From Sulfurovum sp. (lineage in GTDB: Bacteria; Campylobacterota; Campylobacteria; Campylobacterales; Sulfurovaceae): DNA of 11,698 nt. The DNA lies in NCBI GenBank assembly GCA_030622375.1, contig JAUXGC010000027.1, positions 1 through 11,698 of the forward strand, written 5' to 3'. The notes under the pieces were generated by a model. It was not told where the DNA came from and ran no database searches. It worked only from the letters and a program-made list of their open reading frames with translations. How positions within the stretch are numbered: position 1 is the first letter of the stretch; every line of letters starts with the position of its first letter. Below are positions 7,423 through 11,698 of the stretch, in pieces. The translations under genes were made by a program, and so were the position numbers.

Positions 7423-8790
7423 ATGACAGAAGCCGTACAAGCGACGACAGAAGCGATGCAACACTTAGACTTAACCACAACATGGGTAGGGATACTCTCT
7501 TTTGCAATATTTGTAGTTGGATACTATTTCATTGCAACAGAAGATAAATACCATATAAACAAGGCCAAACCGGCACTTTTTTCAGGAACACTAATCTTCC
7601 TGCTTATTGGTCTCTATTATGCCATAAATGGTTTGGATGGCAGTCGTCTTCATCACGAGATAGAGATATTGATAGTTGAAATTGCAGGGATTTTCTTTTT
7701 CCTCTTTGTGGCTATGACATACATTGAAGCTATGATTGATAGAAATGTCTTCTCTGCTTTGCGTTACAGACTTGTCTCAAAAGGGTATGACTACAAAAAA
7801 CTATTTTGGATCACTGGTGTTTTAGCTTTCTTTATCTCTCCTATTGCAGATAACTTAACAACAGCACTTATTCTTTCGACTGTTTTGATCACTATCGATA
7901 AAGAGAACAAAGCATTTATTGTTCCTGCAGCGGTGAACATCGTTGTGGCAGCAAATGCCGGTGGTGCTTGGTCTCCGTTTGGAGATATCACCACTTTGAT
8001 GGTATGGGTTGATGGCAAAGGAAACTTTGTTGATTTCTTATACCTTTTCCCTGCCTCTATATTGGGATGGTTTATTACTGCATTCTTTTTGAGTCGTTTT
8101 ATGCCAGAGGGAAATCCTCCGTTTGCAGAAGACGAGAAAAAAGTAGAAATCGCACCAGGAGGAAAGGTCATCATGGGACTATTTGGTTTCACGATTGCAT
8201 CAGCGGTTCTTTCGCACCAAGTGCTTCATCTGCCTGCAATGTGGGGTATGATGTTTGGTTTGGCTATCTTAAAACTTTATGTTTATAGAATGAGCATGGA
8301 AGTAAGATATGATAGTGATGGTATTGTGTGTCCTACGGTAAATGTTTTCTCCTTTATTGCAAAGATTGAGAACGATACACTTCTTTTCTTTTTTGGTATC
8401 TTGGCTGCGGTAGGCGGACTTCACTTCTTAGGTTTTCTCGAGTATTTCACCGCACTCTATACACAGTTTGGTGCAACAACAGTAAATATCGGGGTAGGGT
8501 TCCTTTCTGCGATTGTTGATAACGTACCGGTAATGTCAGCTGTACTTAAATCAAGTCCAGATATGGGTATCGATGCACACTCACAATGGATGCTTGTAAC
8601 ACTTACAGCAGGGGTGGGTGGTTCACTGATCTCATTTGGTTCTGCAGCAGGTGTTGGGGTTATGGGCAAACTGCATGGCATCTATACTTTTGCATCACAT
8701 ATGAAACTCGCATGGACTGTGCTTATAGGGTATATTGTTTCTGTGGCTGTTTGGTATGTACAGTTTCAAATATTTGGAATTGGTGCGTAA
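7423..8790 (+). CDS. nhaD: Na+/H+ antiporter of the NhaD family
   Basis: This is an inner-membrane antiporter of 455 residues with many hydrophobic segments, expected to expel Na+ (or Li+) in exchange for protons and so support salt tolerance and pH control. NhaD/ion-transporter signatures: SPIADNLTTALIL (139-151), NAGGAWSPFGD (178-188), VDNVPVMSAV (365-374, mirroring the first DN motif) and FGSAAGVGVMG (405-415). The paired Asp-Asn elements (D143-N144 and D366-N367) sit in the two inverted halves, as expected for this superfamily. I chose the ATG at 7423 because AAGGAGA lies just upstream; an ATG at 7384 would add 13 polar residues without a good SD. The gene starts 70 bp after nadB and may have its own weak promoter (TATAGA at 7387-7392). 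A 9-bp stem-loop follows the stop. Confidence 0.95.
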   Translation: MTEAVQATTEAMQHLDLTTTWVGILSFAIFVVGYYFIATEDKYHINKAKPALFSGTLIFLLIGLYYAINGLDGSRLHHEIEILIVEIAGIFFFLFVAMTYIEAMIDRNVFSALRYRLVSKGYDYKKLFWITGVLAFFISPIADNLTTALILSTVLITIDKENKAFIVPAAVNIVVAANAGGAWSPFGDITTLMVWVDGKGNFVDFLYLFPASILGWFITAFFLSRFMPEGNPPFAEDEKKVEIAPGGKVIMGLFGFTIASAVLSHQVLHLPAMWGMMFGLAILKLYVYRMSMEVRYDSDGIVCPTVNVFSFIAKIENDTLLFFFGILAAVGGLHFLGFLEYFTALYTQFGATTVNIGVGFLSAIVDNVPVMSAVLKSSPDMGIDAHSQWMLVTLTAGVGGSLISFGSAAGVGVMGKLHGIYTFASHMKLAWTVLIGYIVSVAVWYVQFQIFGIGA

Positions 8791-8794
8791 TTAA

Positions 8795-8912
8795 TTGGTG
8801 TTGTGAGGACACAACACCCTACAGTGATAATAAAATTTTGCAGGGTGTTATACGAGAAATCATTTAGTGATTTCCTGCATAATCCTATTGGCAAATCCCC
8901 CGACAACACCAA
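8795..8912. repeat. 118-bp intergenic element with 10-bp terminal inverted repeats and nested hairpins
   Basis: TTGGTGTTGT (8795-8804) is the exact reverse complement of ACAACACCAA (8903-8912). Inside are a 9-bp hairpin (8797-8818), a competing stem AACACCCT (8813-8820) with AGGGTGTT (8842-8849), and a 7-bp hairpin GAAATCA/TGATTTC (8856-8874) bracketed by TGCAG/CTGCA (8839-8843 and 8875-8879). There is no open reading frame of note. It may be a small non-autonomous mobile element or a structured RNA. No clear target-site duplication is visible. Confidence 0.5.
8797..8818 (+). terminator. Stem-loop after nhaD (possible terminator without a T-tract)
   Basis: GGTGTTGTG (8797-8805) pairs perfectly with CACAACACC (8810-8818) across the 4-base loop AGGA, starting 6 bases after the nhaD stop. 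No run of Ts follows directly, so it may act as an mRNA 3'-end stabiliser or belong to the larger inverted-repeat element rather than being a standard intrinsic terminator. Confidence 0.5.
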
Positions 8913-8920
8913 AGATATAT

Positions 8921-8948
8921 TTGCATAAATAAGTTTTAATTGTAAAAT
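8921..8948 (+). promoter_or_regulatory. Candidate promoter for guaA
   Basis: TTGCAT (8921-8926) is followed after 16 bp by TAAAAT (8943-8948). The start would be near 8955, giving a leader of about 23 bases that includes the AAGGAAA ribosome-binding site (8965-8971). It lies just downstream of the inverted-repeat element, so that element would not be in this transcript's leader. Confidence 0.4.
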
Positions 8949-8977
8949 TTACTCATATAAATACAAGGAAACAATCC

Positions 8978-10516
8978 ATGAAACAAGTACCAATCCTAGT
9001 CTTAGACTTTGGCTCACAATATACACAGCTTATAGCTAGAAAACTTAGAGAGAGTGGTGTATATACTGAAGTTGTACCGTATCGTGAGAGTATTGAAGAT
9101 ATTAAAGCGCGTAAACCCCAAGGTATTATCTTGTCTGGTGGACCTGCTTCTGTCTATGACGAAGATGCATATAAGCCAGACGAGGGTGTTTGGGAGTTAG
9201 GTTTGCCGATATTGGGTATTTGTTACGGTATGCAGTTGATTGTTCAGCATTTTGGTGGAGAAGTAGTAGCGGCAGATCATCACGAGTATGGAAAAGCAAA
9301 ACTCAAGATAGAAAATGACTCTTCCATATTTAAAGGTGTTGTTGATGACTCTATCGTATGGATGAGTCATGGCGATAAAGCAGAAAAACTCCCTATCGGT
9401 TTTAACATTATAGGAACTAGTGAAAACTCTCCTTATGCTGCTATAGCAGATGATAAGAGAAAAGTATATGCCTTTCAATTTCACCCTGAAGTGCACCATA
9501 CTGTAGAGGGTACGGCAATGCTTAAAAATTTTGCTAAACATATCTGTGGATGTGGTAGCACTTGGAACATGGGAAGTTTTGCAAAAGAGAAGATAGCTGG
9601 AATTAAGGCACAAGTGGGAGATAAAAAAGTTCTTTGTGGTGTTTCTGGTGGGGTAGATAGTTCAGTGGTTGCTGCGATGTTACATGAAGCACTTCCAGAT
9701 GAACAACTTATTTGTGTATTTGTAGATCAGGGACTTTTACGTAAAAATGAAGTCCATGATGTAAAAGTTATGTTTAAAATGTTAGATATCCCACTTATTA
9801 CTGTAGATGCCAAAGCAGAATTTATGGCTGCATTGAAAAATATAAGTGACCCTGAAACCAAACGTAAAGCTATTGGTGAAAAATTTATAGAAATATTTGA
9901 CAAGGAAGCCAAAAAACATACAGATGTTGAGTTTCTTGCACAAGGAACACTCTATACAGATGTCATAGAGTCAGTTTCAGTGAAAGGACCTTCAAAAACT
10001 ATTAAATCTCACCACAATGTAGGTGGACTTCCAGACTGGATGACTTTTGAACTGGTTGAGCCACTTAGAGAGATATTTAAAGATGAGGTAAGAAAACTTG
10101 GTCTTGAGCTAGGACTTCCGAAAGCTATGATAGGCAGACATCCTTTTCCTGGTCCTGGTCTTGCCATAAGGGTTATGGGAGAAGTAAATGAAGAGGCACT
10201 CAGACTACTTAGAGAGTCAGATTCCATTATGCAAGAGGAGTTAAGAGCTACAGGCTATTACGACAAAGTATGGCAGGCATTTACTGTTTTATTGAATGTG
10301 CAGTCAGTAGGTGTTATGGGAGATAACCGTACATACGACAATACAGTTTGTATCCGTATGGTAGAGTCTGTAGATGGTATGACTGCTACATTTGCCCATG
10401 TACCCCATGATGTGTTAGAGGGCATGAGCAGAAGAATTATTAATGAGATAGACGGCATCAATAGAGTGGTTTATGATATATCATCTAAGCCACCTGCTAC
10501 TATTGAGTGGGAGTAA
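8978..10516 (+). CDS. guaA: GMP synthase (glutamine-hydrolysing)
   Basis: GuaA converts XMP, ATP and glutamine to GMP in the cytoplasm, the last step of guanine nucleotide synthesis. The 512-residue protein has the full family layout: an N-terminal class I glutamine amidotransferase domain ([10 protein letters not shown] at 54-63, nucleophile C82 in GICYGMQL, H169 and E171 in FQFHPEVHH), an ATP pyrophosphatase domain with P-loop SGGVDS (223-228), and a C-terminal dimerisation/XMP-binding domain ([18 protein letters not shown], ending PPATIEWE). All catalytic residues are present and the ends are typical, so it should be active. The start is supported by AAGGAAA 6 bases before the ATG. It appears to be a single-gene unit: nhaD is 187 bp upstream and the next gene 70 bp downstream with its own promoter candidate. 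Confidence 0.98.
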   Translation: MKQVPILVLDFGSQYTQLIARKLRESGVYTEVVPYRESIEDIKARKPQGIILSGGPASVYDEDAYKPDEGVWELGLPILGICYGMQLIVQHFGGEVVAADHHEYGKAKLKIENDSSIFKGVVDDSIVWMSHGDKAEKLPIGFNIIGTSENSPYAAIADDKRKVYAFQFHPEVHHTVEGTAMLKNFAKHICGCGSTWNMGSFAKEKIAGIKAQVGDKKVLCGVSGGVDSSVVAAMLHEALPDEQLICVFVDQGLLRKNEVHDVKVMFKMLDIPLITVDAKAEFMAALKNISDPETKRKAIGEKFIEIFDKEAKKHTDVEFLAQGTLYTDVIESVSVKGPSKTIKSHHNVGGLPDWMTFELVEPLREIFKDEVRKLGLELGLPKAMIGRHPFPGPGLAIRVMGEVNEEALRLLRESDSIMQEELRATGYYDKVWQAFTVLLNVQSVGVMGDNRTYDNTVCIRMVESVDGMTATFAHVPHDVLEGMSRRIINEIDGINRVVYDISSKPPATIEWE

Positions 10517-10552
10517 TATACTTTATTTATATCTGTTTAAATAAAATATAGT

Positions 10553-10558
10553 TATACT
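10553..10558 (+). promoter_or_regulatory. Candidate -10 element for the small lipoprotein gene
   Basis: TATACT (5 of 6 matches to TATAAT) lies in an AT-rich stretch. The start would be near 10565, about 22 bases before the ATG, which leaves room for the AAAAAGG ribosome-binding site. There is no clear -35, as is usual for Campylobacterota promoters. Confidence 0.35.
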
Positions 10559-10586
10559 TCTCTTTAAGTTTATTAAAAAGGTTTAA

Positions 10587-10943
10587 ATGATGAAACAGAT
10601 ACTTTTAACTATTTTGCTTATGGCTTCTATGCTTATGTTTACTGCATGTAATAATCCAATATCTTGGGTAGGATTTAACGGTTCTAACTCTAAAAGTGTA
10701 GAAGTAGATACAGAAGTGGATGCAGAAGAGTGTGCTTTTGTAAATAAAAAACTTTTAACAGTCGATAGGTTTATTGCCATGGTGAACAAAAAAAGTGCTT
10801 TTCATTTGGAAGAGCTTGCTGGAACAATGTCTACAGAAAGTATTACGGTGAGCAATAATAAGCCTGTGATGCTTAGGGACGCAGCCAAGAGGAGAGCGGA
10901 GCTTTTAGAAGAGAAACAGCAACTAGGATGTAAAGCTCTTTAA
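10587..10943 (+). CDS. Small lipoprotein of unknown function
   Basis: The product has 118 residues with a classic lipoprotein signal: MMKQ, a hydrophobic core, then the lipobox MFTAC, so Cys21 should be acylated. The mature part starts NNPISWVGF, then a short acidic Ser/Val/Glu stretch (about 35-50), then mostly helical, charged sequence with two further cysteines (near residues 50 and 115, in EECAF and LGCKAL) that could form a disulfide in the periplasm. I recognise no family. Two adjacent ATGs (10587 and 10590) could start it; AAAAAGG (10575-10581) gives 5- or 8-base spacing, so the second is equally possible. A transglutaminase-like gene follows after 31 bp, so the two may form an operon. 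Confidence 0.75.
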   Translation: MMKQILLTILLMASMLMFTACNNPISWVGFNGSNSKSVEVDTEVDAEECAFVNKKLLTVDRFIAMVNKKSAFHLEELAGTMSTESITVSNNKPVMLRDAAKRRAELLEEKQQLGCKAL

Positions 10944-10974
10944 GTAAAAAAGTTTTTTTAGATACCTTATAGGC

Positions 10975-11577
10975 ATGAAACAGACAATCATTAAAAACTT
11001 CTCTCTTATGGTTATCGCTATTAGTTTTATACTTTTTGTCTATATGCTTGTTGGTGTTGTTGGCATTGTTCAAAAAAGGCAAATAGGTACAAATGATGGT
11101 ATTTATACGAACCGAGTAACAAACTCCCAAGAGATAAAAGCAAAAGCATTTGAGTTAACTAAAGAGTGTTCAAGTGAGTTTTGTGAAGTACAAAGACTAC
11201 TAGACTATGTTACACATATCCCATATAAGACAAATCGTTTTCAAGCACATACACCACAGCGTACTATTCAACTCAATTTTGGTGATTGTGATGATAAAAG
11301 CAATTTACTTATCTCTATGTTGTATGCCTTAGACAAAGAAGCGTATTTTGTACTCGTTCCAAAACATATCTTTGTTATGGTGCCAGTCAAGAGCAAAATA
11401 CTAGAAGATACAAAAGGACTTTGGGTTAACGGAAAAAAGTATTTTATTTTAGAGAGTACCGCCAAAGGTTCAATGATAGGGTTTCCTCTACACTATAAAC
11501 TTAAGCAAATTAATGTGATTGTTGACCCTTTTACAAATAAAAAAGTTAAGATAGATACAATTGAATATAAACTTTAG
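10975..11577 (+). CDS. Membrane-anchored transglutaminase-like (papain-fold) protein
   Basis: The product has 200 residues. A single hydrophobic segment (about residues 9-32), with no cleavage site that I recognise, should anchor it in the inner membrane with the rest in the periplasm. The core matches bacterial transglutaminase-like proteins: NFGDCDDKSNLLISML with the putative nucleophile C105, then PKHIFVMV with H131, then FILEST with E160 where the third catalytic residue (Asp in many members) is expected. Such proteins are usually proteases or amidases rather than true cross-linking enzymes, and the substrate here is unknown. Two cysteines (C65, C70) lie in the segment before the core. 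The ATG has only a poor SD (AGG one base before it) and no in-frame alternative lies nearby, so it may depend on the upstream lipoprotein gene 31 bp away. Confidence 0.75.
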   Translation: MKQTIIKNFSLMVIAISFILFVYMLVGVVGIVQKRQIGTNDGIYTNRVTNSQEIKAKAFELTKECSSEFCEVQRLLDYVTHIPYKTNRFQAHTPQRTIQLNFGDCDDKSNLLISMLYALDKEAYFVLVPKHIFVMVPVKSKILEDTKGLWVNGKKYFILESTAKGSMIGFPLHYKLKQINVIVDPFTNKKVKIDTIEYKL

Positions 11578-11608
11578 TCATATACACTAAACTATCTTTC
11601 TATAAAAC

Positions 11609-11637
11609 TTGTAATATTTAGAAAAATATATTATAAT
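11609..11637 (+). promoter_or_regulatory. sigma70-type promoter of htpG
   Basis: TTGTAA (11609-11614, 4 of 6 matches) and a perfect TATAAT (11632-11637) are spaced 17 bp apart. Transcription would start near 11644, giving a leader of about 29 bases with a GGA-type ribosome-binding site (11662-11664). I saw no CIRCE or HAIR heat-shock operator around it. Confidence 0.65.
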
Positions 11638-11672
11638 CCCACAAAAATAATGATATTTACTGGAAAAATATA

Positions 11673-11698
11673 ATGGCAAAACATCAATTTCAAACAGA
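11673..11698 (+). CDS. htpG: Start of htpG, Hsp90-family chaperone (partial, 5' end only)
   Basis: Only eight full codons are visible, MAKHQFQT, followed by GA, the start of a Glu or Asp codon. HtpG proteins begin with a short variable stretch and then FQTE, and I recall MAKHQFQTE as the start of HtpG in Sulfurimonas-type bacteria. The GGAAAA about 8 bases upstream and the promoter at 11609-11637 support a real start. HtpG is the cytoplasmic ATP-dependent Hsp90 chaperone. The identity rests on very few residues. Confidence 0.6.

Noticed and set aside
8819..8977. Purine-type riboswitch in front of guaA
   Set aside because: I could not find the three-way junction or its conserved core, and the likely promoter lies downstream of most of the structure.
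9197..9613. 138-codon open frame on the minus strand inside guaA
   Set aside because: It is antisense to the conserved amidotransferase domain, and its Cys/Ser/Tyr-rich composition is typical of a shadow frame.
10517..10550. AT-only inverted repeat after guaA (TTTATTTA / TAAATAAA) as a terminator
   Set aside because: There are no G-C pairs in the stem and no T-run after it; it is better explained as AT-rich promoter sequence.
10945..10960. A-run/T-run palindrome after the small lipoprotein gene as an intrinsic terminator
   Set aside because: The stem is only A-T pairs around a central G and would be unstable; read-through into the next gene seems likely.
11578..11672. CIRCE or HAIR heat-shock operator before htpG
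   Set aside because: No inverted repeat resembling either operator was found; only a normal -35/-10 promoter is visible.

Overview
The window looks like chromosomal DNA of a Campylobacterota (epsilonproteobacterial) organism, most like the sulfur-oxidising Sulfurimonas/Sulfurovum group. The base composition is AT-rich. The GuaA, UvrC, NadB and NhaD proteins look typical of that group. The last 26 bases open a gene whose first residues (MAKHQFQT) match my memory of HtpG from these bacteria. The genus call rests on recollection of protein families, not on a search. No tRNA, rRNA, CRISPR array, transposase or phage gene is visible.

Left half, minus strand (1-5671). Read in the direction of transcription, the order is: a DUF721/DciA-like protein (5671-5225), overlapping uvrC by 13 bp (5237-3450); a 131-bp gap with a promoter candidate; then a two-gene phosphorelay. 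The phosphorelay consists of a protein with one intact and one degenerate histidine-phosphotransfer domain (3318-2245), followed after 3 bp by a membrane-bound sensor histidine kinase with a periplasmic NIT-type domain (from 2241, running off the left edge). A near-perfect extended -10 box sits 6 bases before the DUF721 start, which suggests a leaderless transcript for the DUF721-uvrC operon.

Divergent junction (5642-5671). The 5' ends of the DUF721 gene and of a small LptM-like lipoprotein gene on the plus strand overlap head to head by 30 bp, so each gene's promoter must lie inside the other gene.

Right half, plus strand (5642-11698). In order: the LptM-like lipoprotein, nadB (L-aspartate oxidase, GTG start), nhaD (Na+/H+ antiporter), a 187-bp intergenic region with several inverted repeats, guaA (GMP synthase), a small lipoprotein of unknown function, a membrane-anchored transglutaminase-like protein, and the start of htpG behind a strong sigma70-type promoter.

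The genes are mostly housekeeping: DNA repair, NAD and GMP synthesis, ion homeostasis, protein folding and envelope lipoproteins. The accessory part is the NIT kinase/Hpt pair. The least explained parts are the pseudo-Hpt domain and tandem repeat in the Hpt protein, the head-to-head overlap, the inverted-repeat element before guaA, and the lipoprotein/transglutaminase-like pair.
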